The notes: generated by a model not told the origin, from the letters alone. Positions 17,781 to 26,620 are shown, numbered from the stretch's first letter. The stretch is 64,000 nt of DNA from Siminovitchia sp047228825 (GCF_047228825.1 NZ_JBFEGN010000003.1:72141-136140); one strand, 5' to 3'. A program made the numbers and translations.

Positions 17781-18296
17781 TTACCTAGGCTTGACTAAAA
17801 ATAACGGTTGGCCGTATTCTACGAGTTCACCGTCTTTCACTAATATTTGTACAATTTCCCCTTCGACTTCCGCTTCAATCTCGTTAAACAGCTTCATCGC
17901 TTCGACAATGCAAACTATTGTGTTTTCGCTGACACGGGATCCAACTTTCACGTAAGGTTCGCTGTCAGGGGAAGGAGCCTGATAAAACGTCCCGACCATT
18001 GGGGAAGTGATTTTATGCAAGTTGCTTTCGTCGGCAGTTTCCGGAGCAGGGGTTGGCTGCACGGCCGCGCTTTCTGCCTGTGTCTGTACGGGTGCAGGCT
18101 GCACGGCCGGCCCTTCACTTACAACAGGCTGTTCAGTCTGTGGCTGGACAGCTGCCTGGGGGTGTACCTCTTGAGCGATTTTATAGCCTTTTTTCTTCAG
18201 TTTGATTTTTGAACCGTCATGCTCATAAACAAACACGTCAATATCTGATTGATCCACCAACTTGATGATTTCACGTATTTCCTGAACCTTTAACAT
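17781..18296 (-). CDS. accB: Biotin carboxyl carrier protein of acetyl-CoA carboxylase
   Basis: 171 residues. The N-terminal region (MLKVQEIREIIKLVD) is followed by a long Pro/Ala/Gln-rich flexible linker (about 50-95) and a biotinyl domain with the modified Lys in EAMKLFNEIEAEVEG. It carries carboxybiotin between AccC and the carboxyltransferase. I used the ATG at 18296 after GGAGTG; a longer reading from 18338 adds 14 residues with no family support. First gene of the accB-accC-yqhY unit. Confidence 0.96.
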   Translation of the reverse strand: MLKVQEIREIIKLVDQSDIDVFVYEHDGSKIKLKKKGYKIAQEVHPQAAVQPQTEQPVVSEGPAVQPAPVQTQAESAAVQPTPAPETADESNLHKITSPMVGTFYQAPSPDSEPYVKVGSRVSENTIVCIVEAMKLFNEIEAEVEGEIVQILVKDGELVEYGQPLFLVKPR

Positions 18297-18333
18297 GTAC
18301 GACACTCCTTCAAAGTTATGGGTAGCTCTTAAT

Positions 18334-18363
18334 ATCATAATATAACAGATATGATAAATTCAA
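18334..18363 (-). promoter_or_regulatory. Candidate sigma-A promoter of accB
   Basis: The minus strand reads TTGAAT, 18 bp, TATGAT, ending 37 bp before the accB start codon. The elements are good but the spacer is one base long. Confidence 0.5.
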
Positions 18364-18424
18364 TGAAAGACCGCAAGAAGCATTCATTTTTTTGCCGCTC
18401 CGATCCTGCTGTTTGTATAGAAAT

Positions 18425-18458
18425 TAAAAAGACGGACAGGATCGATTCCCTCCGTCTT
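18425..18458 (-). terminator. Terminator of the spoIIIA operon
   Basis: The minus strand has AAAGACGGA and TCCGTCTTTTTAA flanking a 12-base loop, five bases after the spoIIIAH stop. Confidence 0.85.
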
Positions 18459-18462
18459 TACA

Positions 18463-18990
18463 TTAATTTGTATGGAATTCTACTGTAGCGACCGTATTGG
18501 TTCCGAGTTCCTCCCTCACCATTTGCAAAATGCGGACCGCATCTGCCCGTGAATGTTCTTTCGCTTTTACGGTAATCAAAAATTGGTCATTTTCGGCCCT
18601 GACTAAAGCATCCTCATAGCCAAGCGTTTTGATCAAACTTTCCAGCGTTTTCTCTTTCGTTTCGAGAGCAGCTAGTTCCTGCTTTTTTGTTACCAGTTCA
18701 TTTTTCTCCTCTGCGCTTAGATCCGGTGATGCTATCTGGGTTGTCAAATCGGCAATTTCCTTGCTTCTTTTGTCCTGGACATCAAGCCGTACGGCTTCAA
18801 AAGCTTCATCCCCCGCTGCTTCAGTAAGGACCTTCATGTCTTTTTTACTTGCTTCTCCCGCTTCCCGGCCGCTGTTTTGATTGGCAGTGATCTCGTCTCT
18901 TGCCGGATCGGATGTTACATAATAAACAGACAACACCACTACAAGGCTCAGCATCGTCAACAACCAAACGGTTTGTTTTTTCAACAGCAT
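18463..18990 (-). CDS. spoIIIAH: Stage III sporulation protein AH
   Basis: Mother-cell membrane protein whose extracellular part binds forespore SpoIIQ and forms rings of the feeding-tube channel. 175 residues: one membrane segment (about 8-26), an acidic/Lys-rich helical region (about 45-115) and a C-terminal YscJ/FliF-like fold (about 118-175). It is shorter than the 218-residue B. subtilis protein, mainly in the middle. Its ATG directly follows the spoIIIAG stop (TAAATG), and GGGGGA precedes it. Confidence 0.94.
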   Translation of the reverse strand: MLLKKQTVWLLTMLSLVVVLSVYYVTSDPARDEITANQNSGREAGEASKKDMKVLTEAAGDEAFEAVRLDVQDKRSKEIADLTTQIASPDLSAEEKNELVTKKQELAALETKEKTLESLIKTLGYEDALVRAENDQFLITVKAKEHSRADAVRILQMVREELGTNTVATVEFHTN

Positions 18991-19650
18991 TTACGAGTCC
19001 CCCTTAGACTTTTTCGGCATTACAGCCACTTTATGGCTTGGGACATCCAGCCCCCTTGTTACCGCCTCAACGATCCATTTTTTTATTTGTATATTTTCAG
19101 CTCCTCCCGCCACAATTAAAACGCCCTTTATTTCAGGCTTTTTCGTCTCCGAAATGAGCGGCACTTCTTTATCGCCTTCCCGGATGAGGACCAACTCGTC
19201 TTCGGTTGACTGGTCTTCTATTTTTCTCGTTCCGCCTTCTTTATCTTCTTCCACTGTCGTTTGATTTTTCAGGGCAGCATTTTTTTCATAGACGTTTTTC
19301 TTTGTTGCTTCTATATTGACAAAAACCTTGACGTCATGGACTCCGACAATTTGGTCCAAAACTTCCTTCAATTCGTCTTCATACTGCTTTTCCATCAACT
19401 TTATCGCATCTTCTGCAGATTTTTTGGAGCCGAATGTTTCCGCATATTTCCCATCTGTTTCATCCTCTTTAAATACTGTTGCCGGCTCGGGTTTTTTATC
19501 CGGTTTTGCCAAATCGGAAATGAGCATTAGCGCCACACCGGCCAGAACCAGGATGACCGCATAATAAAACTTGTTATTTTTGTTACGGGAACCATCTTTT
19601 TTGTTTCCGTCAAGCAGATTTTTCAACCAATCAAGAGGACCGTGTTTCAT
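18991..19650 (-). CDS. spoIIIAG: Stage III sporulation protein AG
   Basis: 219-residue ring-forming channel protein of the SpoIIIA complex. It has an amphipathic basic N-terminus, one membrane segment at about 28-47, and a YscJ/FliF-like domain interrupted by a charged segment (about 125-165). LDQIVGVHDVKVFVNIEA is the conserved ring-building motif. Three bases separate it from spoIIIAF. Confidence 0.95.
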   Translation of the reverse strand: MKHGPLDWLKNLLDGNKKDGSRNKNNKFYYAVILVLAGVALMLISDLAKPDKKPEPATVFKEDETDGKYAETFGSKKSAEDAIKLMEKQYEDELKEVLDQIVGVHDVKVFVNIEATKKNVYEKNAALKNQTTVEEDKEGGTRKIEDQSTEDELVLIREGDKEVPLISETKKPEIKGVLIVAGGAENIQIKKWIVEAVTRGLDVPSHKVAVMPKKSKGDS

Positions 19651-19653
19651 GAA

Positions 19654-20262
19654 TTATTGGTTCCTCCCCTCACCTGCAACTTCTATTTTTTCCGCTGGTA
19701 CATCCCAATGCTGTGACAGCATGGCTATTATGTCTTCTGCTGATTCCTGGGGCCGATCTGTTGACTGTTGTTTGAGATCAACCGTTACTTCCTGCACTTT
19801 TTCTACTTCTCCCGTTTTTGTTTCCGGTTCCAGGCGGACAGTAATCTTTTTTATGTTTTCAGGCACGTCTCCTGCCCCGGGTTCACTTTTTATGTTTATG
19901 TCGGTAATGACCATTCCATAGCGGTCAATCATCTCCTTCTCTATTGATTCTTTCATTTGGACAGCCATTTGCTTTAATATATATGCATGGTTGGATGTTT
20001 CTATTTCTTTTTTTTTCTCTTCTGTTTTTTCTTGAAGAAATTCTCCGGTTTCATCATCAGAATCCGAAAAGGCGGCAATGAGGTCGTCCACGTCGGCGGA
20101 AAATAGTTTGAAGACAGGCGTTATGACAATCGTAATGAGCAACAGCCCGGTTACGAGCTTGACATATTTTCTCATGCTGGAATTGGGCAGAAGCATATCA
20201 ACAATCATGGCCAGCATGATAAAGATGACAATATTTGTGATCCACTCGGTTAAAAGTGCCAA
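19654..20262 (-). CDS. spoIIIAF: Stage III sporulation protein AF
   Basis: 202 residues with two N-terminal membrane helices (about 5-25 and 32-52, including VDMLLPNSSMRKYVKLV) and a soluble C-terminal domain that resembles ring-building folds. Part of the mother-cell SpoIIIA machine. I selected the TTG at 20262, which follows AGGAGG at seven bases and yields MALLTEWITNIV, matching B. subtilis; the frame is open eight codons further. Confidence 0.93.
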   Translation of the reverse strand: MALLTEWITNIVIFIMLAMIVDMLLPNSSMRKYVKLVTGLLLITIVITPVFKLFSADVDDLIAAFSDSDDETGEFLQEKTEEKKKEIETSNHAYILKQMAVQMKESIEKEMIDRYGMVITDINIKSEPGAGDVPENIKKITVRLEPETKTGEVEKVQEVTVDLKQQSTDRPQESAEDIIAMLSQHWDVPAEKIEVAGEGRNQ

Positions 20263-20275
20263 GGCTGCTCCTCCT

Positions 20276-21463
20276 TTACCGGACAAACATCGTAATGTTG
20301 CCGGAGATGATCACGATGGTAATACTCAAAAAAAACATGAAAGAGATGATTGCCAGAGAAGCAAACACGTACAACATGCTTTTGCTGATTGCATCCAAAC
20401 ATGAGATGACCGGTCCGCTGCCGATAGGTTGCAAGAGTGCCGCAGCCAATTTATAGATAAATACAATTATTAATATTTTGACTGCCGGAAATGCGGCGAT
20501 GATTAAAACAATGGCTACCCCGGCCAGCCCGACGGCGTTTTTTAACAGGAGGCCCGCCGTTAATACGGTATCGGCTGCTTCAGTAAACATCTTGCCAACA
20601 ACCGGCACAAAATTCCCTGTTACAAATTTGGCCGTCCTGATCGCGACTCCGTCGGCAACTGCAGAAGCTGTTCCCTGCAGCGATATAACCCCAAGCAGAA
20701 CAGTCATAAAAATCCCGAGGACGACGATGCTGCCTTTTTTTAATAATCCAGCCAGTTGGGTCACCTTATATTGTTCGTTCAAGGAACTGACGATATGAAG
20801 GATTAACGCCAACAATAAAAGCGGAAGGACGACATTTTTAACAAGCAGGCCGCTTGTATGAATCAAGAAAATCAATAAAGGGTGAAATAAGGCAGATGAA
20901 GTGACACCTCCGGACGAAGCAATTAAACCGAGAATAAGCGGAATCAACGCAAAAATAAATTGGGTCATGGAGTCGATTGCAGCAATAGTGTAATCAACCG
21001 CCACCCGGAAGCTATTCAGGGCCAATATGATCAGCACCATGAATATGACAGAATAGGCGACTTTTGATACGGAGCTTTGTTCAAATGCATGGTGAAGCGA
21101 TTGCAGGAATGAGCTGAAAATCGTTAGCAATATCAACGTTCCAAGCAGTTTCCCGCTCATCGTCAGCTCCTGAAAAGCAAATGCTGCTATCCCTTTGATC
21201 CAACCTTCGATTGAAAAGGACTTGTCCCCCTGAAGAAACTCCAAAAGGGTTCCCCTCTGGCTTTCGGGCAAGTACCCGCCATATTCTTCCATAATCTGTT
21301 CCCAATGACTTTTCAATTCATCCAGCCCAAGCGTCTCCATTTGTTCTTTCACGATATTTGATAATAACTCGCTGCTTTCTTGCTCCTCATCTTGGGCAAG
21401 GGTAACGGCTGGTCCCGAAAAAAGAAAAGCGCACAAGAAAGGAAAAATTAATATTCGCCGCAT
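20276..21463 (-). CDS. spoIIIAE: Stage III sporulation protein AE
   Basis: 395-residue polytopic membrane protein, the largest SpoIIIA membrane component. A signal peptide with likely cleavage after VTLAQ (about residue 24) precedes an acidic soluble segment and at least seven hydrophobic helices (about 105-395). Conserved stretches include FHPLLIFLIHTSG and GNFVPVVGKMFTEA. It probably forms the export-like channel in the mother-cell membrane. Encoded between AD and AF as usual. Confidence 0.95.
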   Translation of the reverse strand: MRRILIFPFLCAFLFSGPAVTLAQDEEQESSELLSNIVKEQMETLGLDELKSHWEQIMEEYGGYLPESQRGTLLEFLQGDKSFSIEGWIKGIAAFAFQELTMSGKLLGTLILLTIFSSFLQSLHHAFEQSSVSKVAYSVIFMVLIILALNSFRVAVDYTIAAIDSMTQFIFALIPLILGLIASSGGVTSSALFHPLLIFLIHTSGLLVKNVVLPLLLLALILHIVSSLNEQYKVTQLAGLLKKGSIVVLGIFMTVLLGVISLQGTASAVADGVAIRTAKFVTGNFVPVVGKMFTEAADTVLTAGLLLKNAVGLAGVAIVLIIAAFPAVKILIIVFIYKLAAALLQPIGSGPVISCLDAISKSMLYVFASLAIISFMFFLSITIVIISGNITMFVR

Positions 21464-21490
21464 CCTTTTCCCTCCGATTGGAACAGATTT

Positions 21491-21883
21491 TTACCCGACA
21501 GGAACCAAGTTGATAATAGTGTCTATTAATACAGTCAAGATTGGTACGGCCATTGCCAGTATGAGAATTTTTCCGGCAAGCTCCACTTTCGCTGCCATTG
21601 CTCCCATGCCGGCGTCCTTGCTGATATGGGCGGCAAATTCGGCCAAATAGGCGATGCCAATAATTTTTAAGATCGTCTTGACATAAACCGTGTTGACGTT
21701 TGCGCTGGCTGCCAAATTTTCAATCAGCATGATCATGCCGTAAATTTGATCTGCCAAGTATAAAAAAATGGAACAGCCCGTAAACAGGATCAGCAGGAAA
21801 GCAAAGGCGGGCTTCTGTTCCTTTATGATCAGGGCAAGGAAAGTGGCAATCAGGGCGAGGCCGGCTATTTGCAGCATAGCCAT
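21491..21883 (-). CDS. spoIIIAD: Stage III sporulation protein AD
   Basis: 130-residue membrane protein with hydrophobic helices at about 3-20, 28-50, 68-90 and 102-125. Conserved segments LIIKEQKPAFAFLL and VKTILKIIGIAYLAEF match the family. SpoIIIAC and AD resemble FliQ/FliP-like export components. ATG at 21883 after GGGGAAAG. Confidence 0.94.
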   Translation of the reverse strand: MAMLQIAGLALIATFLALIIKEQKPAFAFLLILFTGCSIFLYLADQIYGMIMLIENLAASANVNTVYVKTILKIIGIAYLAEFAAHISKDAGMGAMAAKVELAGKILILAMAVPILTVLIDTIINLVPVG

Positions 21884-21898
21884 GTCTTTCCCCTCCCA

Positions 21899-22102
21899 TC
21901 ATTGAAATAAAAATACCGATTTTATCTTTTGAAAAAGGCCGTCAACAACCGTTACAACCATGAACAAAATATAGATAAACCCAAACAATGTCACCCACTG
22001 GGCATACTCCTTTTTCCCGACCTGATCCAGAATGGTATGCAGGAAAGCAACAACAATGCCAACGCCCGCTATTTTAAAAATGACATCCACCTCAATGCCC
22101 AT
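21899..22102 (-). CDS. spoIIIAC: Stage III sporulation protein AC
   Basis: 67-residue membrane protein with two helices and the very conserved HTILDQVGKKEYAQWVTLFG. The ATG at 22102 follows GGAGGAGAGGTA and gives the normal family length; an upstream start at 22117 adds five residues. It lies between AB and AD. Confidence 0.94.
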   Translation of the reverse strand: MGIEVDVIFKIAGVGIVVAFLHTILDQVGKKEYAQWVTLFGFIYILFMVVTVVDGLFQKIKSVFLFQ

Positions 22103-22117
22103 TACCTCTCCTCCCAC

Positions 22118-22633
22118 TTACAAAAGCAAAATAATGAATAGCAGGCCGGACAAGAAACCGAGGCTTTTCATTAATTTTTCATATTGCTTTTGTTTTTCAC
22201 GAGCATCCGACTCCTCCCTTTCCAAATGGGTCAGGGTAAGAAGTATTTGTTTTTGCTGTGTAAATCGGTCATGCTTTCCGAGATTTTCCCCAAATTGGAC
22301 GAGTATTTCATATTCACTCTGTTTCATGTCTGTTTGTCCCCATATTTCCGTCAAGCTTTCCTGCCAAGCGTTTTTCACCGTAACTTCAGGCTCTTTTAAT
22401 CGATCGGAAAAGGTTTTAAAAAAAGTACCCACAGGGTGGGGTAACTGAGCAGCCAATTTTCTGCTGGCTTCCAAAAGGGGCGTATGATTGTACATGATCT
22501 CCGCATCAAGGGCCTGCAAAGATTCCCGGACTATCCGGAGCTGCTTCGTTCGCCTGATGAAATGATTGGAAGCTTCCATTCCCGCCCAAGTTGTTGCACA
22601 TATAATGAGTACTGCCCCAATCAGTTTAAACAT
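22118..22633 (-). CDS. spoIIIAB: Stage III sporulation protein AB
   Basis: 171 residues with hydrophobic helices at both ends (about 3-20 and 150-171) and a soluble helical middle containing LQALDAEIMYNHTPLLEAS. The protein is related to type II secretion F-like proteins. The ATG at 22633 overlaps the end of spoIIIAA by eight bases. A longer open frame starting at 22735 is inside spoIIIAA and is not used. Confidence 0.94.
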   Translation of the reverse strand: MFKLIGAVLIICATTWAGMEASNHFIRRTKQLRIVRESLQALDAEIMYNHTPLLEASRKLAAQLPHPVGTFFKTFSDRLKEPEVTVKNAWQESLTEIWGQTDMKQSEYEILVQFGENLGKHDRFTQQKQILLTLTHLEREESDAREKQKQYEKLMKSLGFLSGLLFIILLL

Positions 22634-23540
22634 GGATTCCCACTGCCTGTCCGTCCATGTTTCTGATCGAATAAACCGTGCCGGGCTCGCCCTTGGAAGA
22701 CAATTCAAGAAAGCGTTCAAATACTTGCTGATCAATAATTTCTTTTAAAAGGGGTCTTTTTTTAATATCTTCCAGGCTTTTGCCGTGCGTCGTCATCATC
22801 AGGGTGATGCCGGCATTTACCGCCTCCATGATGGCCGTTTTATCCTCCTGTCTGCCAATTTCATCCACGATCAGTACGTCGGGACTGAGCGATCGAATCA
22901 TCATCATCATTCCTTCAGCTTTTGGACAAGCATCCAATACATCAATCCGGGGACCGAACTGAAGCTGGGGCACTCCCTGTAAACATCCGGCAATTTCTGA
23001 CCTTTCATCCACGACCCCTGCCTTCATCGCCTGAATCCCCTTTTCAGGGCAGCCCCCGGATACTATCCGCGCAATATCCCTCAGCAATGTGGTTTTTCCC
23101 GATTGCGGAGGCCCGATGATCATTGTATGCTTCCAATTTCCATCAAATAAAAAAGGGAGAAATGGATTTGCGGATCCGATTTTTTCCCGCGCTATCCGAA
23201 TGTTAAAGGAAGACAGGTGTCTCAGGGCTTTGACATTCCCGTTTTCCAAAAGGGTTTTCCCTGCAAGCCCGATGCGATGTCCGCCTTCGATAGTGACATA
23301 CCCTCTTTTGAGCTCTTCATCCAATGTATAAAAAGAGTGATTGGCCAGTTTGCTGATCAGTAATTCTGCATCACTCTTGGTAAATAAGTATGGGAGAAAA
23401 TGAGGGAGTCCCCTGGATGAAATTTCTACTGGCCGATTCACTCTTAACCGGATTTCTTCCGTCTCTTCCACAATATTTTCGGAAAGCCCTTGTACCAGTT
23501 CTTTCACCTTGGCCGGCAAAATATGAAATACCGCATCCAT
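22626..23540 (-). CDS. spoIIIAA: Stage III sporulation protein AA, secretion-type ATPase
   Basis: 304-residue mother-cell ATPase needed to keep the forespore active through the SpoIIIA-SpoIIQ channel. Walker A is GPPQSGKTTLLRD (about 143-155), Walker B VLIVDEIGR, and MMTTHGKS resembles the histidine box of type II/IV secretion ATPases. ATG at 23540 with AGAAGGAGGATT upstream. A sigma-E-like -10 (CATATTTT) occurs about 25 bp before the ribosome site, but I cannot find a good -35. First gene of the eight-gene operon. Confidence 0.95.
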   Translation of the reverse strand: MDAVFHILPAKVKELVQGLSENIVEETEEIRLRVNRPVEISSRGLPHFLPYLFTKSDAELLISKLANHSFYTLDEELKRGYVTIEGGHRIGLAGKTLLENGNVKALRHLSSFNIRIAREKIGSANPFLPFLFDGNWKHTMIIGPPQSGKTTLLRDIARIVSGGCPEKGIQAMKAGVVDERSEIAGCLQGVPQLQFGPRIDVLDACPKAEGMMMMIRSLSPDVLIVDEIGRQEDKTAIMEAVNAGITLMMTTHGKSLEDIKKRPLLKEIIDQQVFERFLELSSKGEPGTVYSIRNMDGQAVGIHV

Positions 23541-23623
23541 CCCAATCCTCCTTCTCCACCTTTCGCTACTAAAATATGTATTCGGTCAAGCAGTGAATAG
23601 AACAAAGGACAAAAATTAAACAG

Positions 23624-23658
23624 GCAAAAAAGCTCCCGTTTTTTTTAGCGGGAGCTTG
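23624..23658 (-). terminator. Strong hairpin terminator downstream of unassigned DNA
   Basis: The minus strand reads AAGCTCCCG-loop of A-CGGGAGCTT followed by TTTT. It lies 84 bp before spoIIIAA and would end a minus-strand transcript coming from the 23663-23990 interval or from the diguanylate cyclase gene. Confidence 0.75.
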
Positions 23659-23662
23659 GATG

Positions 23663-23990
23663 AAACTATGAACATTTTTCCTTTTTCCTGAAATCGGCAA
23701 ACCTGACGGGGATAACGTTCAAAGTACTCCTTCGCCGATGGCAGACAGCAGCGGGCAAATTCTCCATAACCGAGCTCTTTGACACGTTCTGTATGCAGCA
23801 ATTCGATTGAACACGGGATCTCGGGGGATTATTTATCCCCCACTGATAAGAAGTGGAATAAAGCCAAGACCGAATCGTCTTGTTGCTTCGGCTGGCACTG
23901 GTACATCCTGTCGGCCCGAACTAATCGTCATCTCCCACCCAGCCTCTCCTGTTTGCTATAGGTTTGAGGTGGGAGGGTTATTGACTGCAG
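23663..23990. other. Structured interval without recognised gene
   Basis: Between the diguanylate cyclase stop and the hairpin at 23624 I see no convincing gene. The minus strand keeps an open frame (23616-23801) with no ribosome site or recognised family. Two inverted repeats stand out: GGGGGAT-TATTT-ATCCCCC at 23823-23841, and CTCCCACC/GGTGGGAG arms at 23932-23975 enclosing about 28 bases. The pair of terminal-type hairpins about 90 bp apart resembles a small palindrome-associated element (for example an IS200/IS605-derived remnant) or a structured RNA, but neither is proven. Confidence 0.4.
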
Positions 23991-23991
23991 G

Positions 23992-25071
23992 TTAAAGCGG
24001 GAGCAATTTACCAGGCCCTATCAACTGGTCCCGGCCTTTTTTCTTTGCCAAGTATAAATTAGTATCTGCCTCATGAATGACATCTTGTAACCGAGAACCA
24101 TCTTCCAACTTGGCTAACCCAATTGACACTGTAACAGTGAGGGAAAGTTCATCATTTATTTGAAATGCAGCAGCACGGATTTCATCTTGAATTTTTTCAA
24201 GTGTTTTGATCACTTGGTCGGTGCTGATAGATTTTTGATAAAAGATAAATTCTTCACCGCCATATCTCGCAACCTTTACATTTTCACATTCGTACTTTTT
24301 AAATATGGATGCAATCTTTATCAAAATACTGTCTCCGGCCAAATGTCCATATGTATCATTTAACTGTTTGAAATGATCAATATCCATCATGGCAATATAG
24401 TGATTTATGTTTGCTTCATTCATTTTCTCTTCAACTATTTCGATAAACCGGCTTCTATTTAGCAGTTTTGTAAGAGGATCATGACTGGAGAGAAATTCCA
24501 ATTGATTTTTTAAAGCCTCACTTTTATAGGCCAGTAAAATAAATGTATAATAGATGAAAGCCACTCCAATAAATGACATGTACCGTATTAAAAAAATATT
24601 TTTAAATACCTCCATTCCATTTGGGAGGATAAATATGATGGGAAAATCAGAAATAAACCAACATCCCGTTACGATCAGGAACTTTTTTACATTGACGTTT
24701 TGGACTTTATTTGAATTGTAAAATGCCAAAGCAAATAAGGTTGGGATGATCATCCCAAATATAATGCCAGGGACCGCACCATTTCCTCCCATGAATAAAC
24801 GCCAAATGGAAACAATGATCAGGATGGGAAGCGTTGCCTTCCAACCTCTAAACAGGGCCAAAAATATAAGTGGAATCAACCTTAAATCGAATCTGTATTC
24901 CCCAAATTGAATCGGCAAATAAAACATCGTAATGATTACCCCTGAAAAAAGTAACACGATACAAATGAATACCAAGCTTTTCGATAAGCACTTTCGATAA
25001 TTCATTAATGTGCTCATCAGTAAATGACCCAATAAAATAATGGCAAGATTGGATAAAATCGATTGAAACAT
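23992..25071 (-). CDS. Membrane-bound diguanylate cyclase (GGDEF)
   Basis: 359 residues. The first ~185 contain six or so hydrophobic helices of the 5TMR-LYT sensor type (LIPLIFLALFRGWKATLP is typical). A GGDEF domain follows (about 198-355) with SHDPLTKLLNRSRF, MDIDHFKQLNDTYGHLAGD and the active-site loop RYGGEEF, so c-di-GMP synthesis from two GTP is expected. The usual RxxD inhibitory site ahead of GGEEF is not evident. ATG at 25071 after AAGGAG. It is AT-richer than its neighbours and lies in a segment not found between efp and spoIIIAA in B. subtilis, suggesting acquisition. Confidence 0.9.
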   Translation of the reverse strand: MFQSILSNLAIILLGHLLMSTLMNYRKCLSKSLVFICIVLLFSGVIITMFYLPIQFGEYRFDLRLIPLIFLALFRGWKATLPILIIVSIWRLFMGGNGAVPGIIFGMIIPTLFALAFYNSNKVQNVNVKKFLIVTGCWFISDFPIIFILPNGMEVFKNIFLIRYMSFIGVAFIYYTFILLAYKSEALKNQLEFLSSHDPLTKLLNRSRFIEIVEEKMNEANINHYIAMMDIDHFKQLNDTYGHLAGDSILIKIASIFKKYECENVKVARYGGEEFIFYQKSISTDQVIKTLEKIQDEIRAAAFQINDELSLTVTVSIGLAKLEDGSRLQDVIHEADTNLYLAKKKGRDQLIGPGKLLPL

Positions 25072-25399
25072 AATCGCTGCTCCTTGCTGAAAGCTCCGTT
25101 ATCAGCTTAGCATCAAAATATTTTGACATCTAAATTTTAAAAATTTTAACACCGGGGAAAACACGGCAAAAATACCGACCTCCAAAAAAAGCAGGTCGGT
25201 TGCACTACTTGCTCCCAGACAATCAAGTGCCCACATAAGGATTGTCTTTTCATGGCATCCATGTTCATTTAAATGAGGTTAATAAAAACTTATGCCGCTG
25301 CACTTATATCAAACTTATTCTATACTTTTTTCCCATTCTTGTCCATCACAAAAAAATAATGGCGGGGCCCCGATGCAGCCAGAGCCCAAAATTCGTTCT

Positions 25400-25795
25400 C
25401 CAAAAGGATGTTTCGTTATTATTATCAAATCTTTGATCAGTATGACCGGGACGTGATTGCCAGCGCATTGTTGACAGATGCTTCCGGCTATTTCCGGCCG
25501 AATATGTATCAACGCTCCTCATTTGGTACATTCTGTTTTGGCCGGCAAATATGCCAATGAAGCCAAACATGAAACAGAAATCATATCAGAGGAGGCGAAG
25601 GAATTGCTCTATCTCGATCGTAACAACTTGCCATTGAGTTGGTCCGAATGGGAAAAATAATAAGGGAGGAGGGCGTAGAAAAAGGCATAGAAAAAAACAA
25701 CGGGAGATTGCCAAAAAACGTTGCAGGAAGGCTATTCAATGAAAGAGATTGTGAAAATGACAGCGCTTTCGGAAGCGGAAGTTCAGAAATTATAA
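25400..25795 (+). pseudogene. Decayed Rpn-family (PD-(D/E)XK) nuclease/transposase
   Basis: Three fragments of one protein can be joined across frameshifts and a stop. 25408 onward reads MFRYYYQIFDQYDRDVIASA then a FRPN segment. A second frame gives VLAGKYANEAKHETE and ends in LSWSEWEK. A third reads EEGVEKGIEKNN, shifting to LQEGYSMKEIVKMTALSEAE and a stop at 25795. The last segment is the typical C-terminal tail of Rpn recombination-promoting nucleases. The N-terminal catalytic part is missing or unrecognisable. Non-functional relic of a mobile element. Confidence 0.72.
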
Positions 25796-25981
25796 TACAT
25801 TTTATAAGAAATAGACCGTTTATCAGGAATATGACGTCCAAGGAAATACATGGTGTTTTATAATGGAAAATGACATCAAAGAAGTAAGTTTCATTAACAA
25901 GTGGGTATAGGGAGTTTACGTTTTTTCCATGCTATAATATACTTTAATACATATTATAAACAACGCGGGAAAGAGTGTTCT

Positions 25982-26539
25982 ATGTTGATAACAAGAGAAA
26001 CCCCGTTAAGGGAGAAAAGCATTGTACTGATAGGCTTTATGGGTGTAGGAAAAACTACTGTCGGGGAAATGGTTGCCAAAAAGCTGTATCGCAGTTTTAT
26101 TGACATCGATCAAGTCATCGAACGGGACTTTGGCCTGCCAACGACAGAAATTTTCAAAAAGTATGGCGAAGAAAAATTTCGGGAATATGAAAAAAATACC
26201 GTTGTTTCTTATTGCCGACAAAGATTAAAAGTTATTTCGCTTGGCGGCGGCGCTTTTATGAATGATGAGGTCAGGAAGGCCTGCCTTACAAATTGCATTG
26301 TTTTTTATCTAGATGTTGCTTGGGAAGAATGGAAAAAGAGGTTAAACATTTTAATTGACAGTCGGCCTGTTTTACAGGACCGCAGCATAGATGATATTCA
26401 AAAGCTCTTTTATGAGCGCCAAGGATTATATGCAGTCAATCACTCAAAATTAAGAGTTGACGAAAGATCAGCGGAAGAAGTGGCGGATTATATTGTCGAG
26501 TCTTTAAAGTTGTCATGGGAAATTCATGATCCCCAATGA
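25982..26539 (+). CDS. aroK: Shikimate kinase
   Basis: Phosphorylates shikimate with ATP in aromatic amino acid synthesis. 185 residues with Walker A GFMGVGKTT, shikimate-binding DIDQVIE, the EEKFREYE segment, GGGAF and the lid region SRPVLQDRS. It resembles B. subtilis AroK in length and spacing. I used the ATG at 25982; the frame is open 27 codons further but without homology. The ribosome site (GGGAAAG) is weak. It converges on aroD, so two shikimate-pathway genes are paired here. Confidence 0.92.
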   Translation: MLITRETPLREKSIVLIGFMGVGKTTVGEMVAKKLYRSFIDIDQVIERDFGLPTTEIFKKYGEEKFREYEKNTVVSYCRQRLKVISLGGGAFMNDEVRKACLTNCIVFYLDVAWEEWKKRLNILIDSRPVLQDRSIDDIQKLFYERQGLYAVNHSKLRVDERSAEEVADYIVESLKLSWEIHDPQ

Positions 26540-26550
26540 GAATGAAAATG

Positions 26551-26592
26551 AAGCAGGTGGAAAATAGTATCGTTTTTTCCACCTGCTTTTGT
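26551..26592 (+). terminator. Terminator of aroK
   Basis: AAGCAGGTGGAAAA and TTTTCCACCTGCTT form a 14-bp stem followed by TTGTATTTATTT, 12 bp after aroK. It may also act on aroD transcripts from the other side. Confidence 0.85.
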
Positions 26593-26620
26593 ATTTATTT
26601 ACTCATAATGTAAAAGATGC

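Noticed and set aside
23616..23801. 61-codon minus-strand frame with LHTERVKELGYGEFARCC
   Set aside because: No ribosome site, no recognised family, and it runs through the terminator hairpin. Kept only as part of the unexplained interval.
24848..25129. 93-codon minus-strand frame at the 5' end of the diguanylate cyclase gene
   Set aside because: It overlaps the membrane domain in another frame and has no independent support; a shadow of the real gene.
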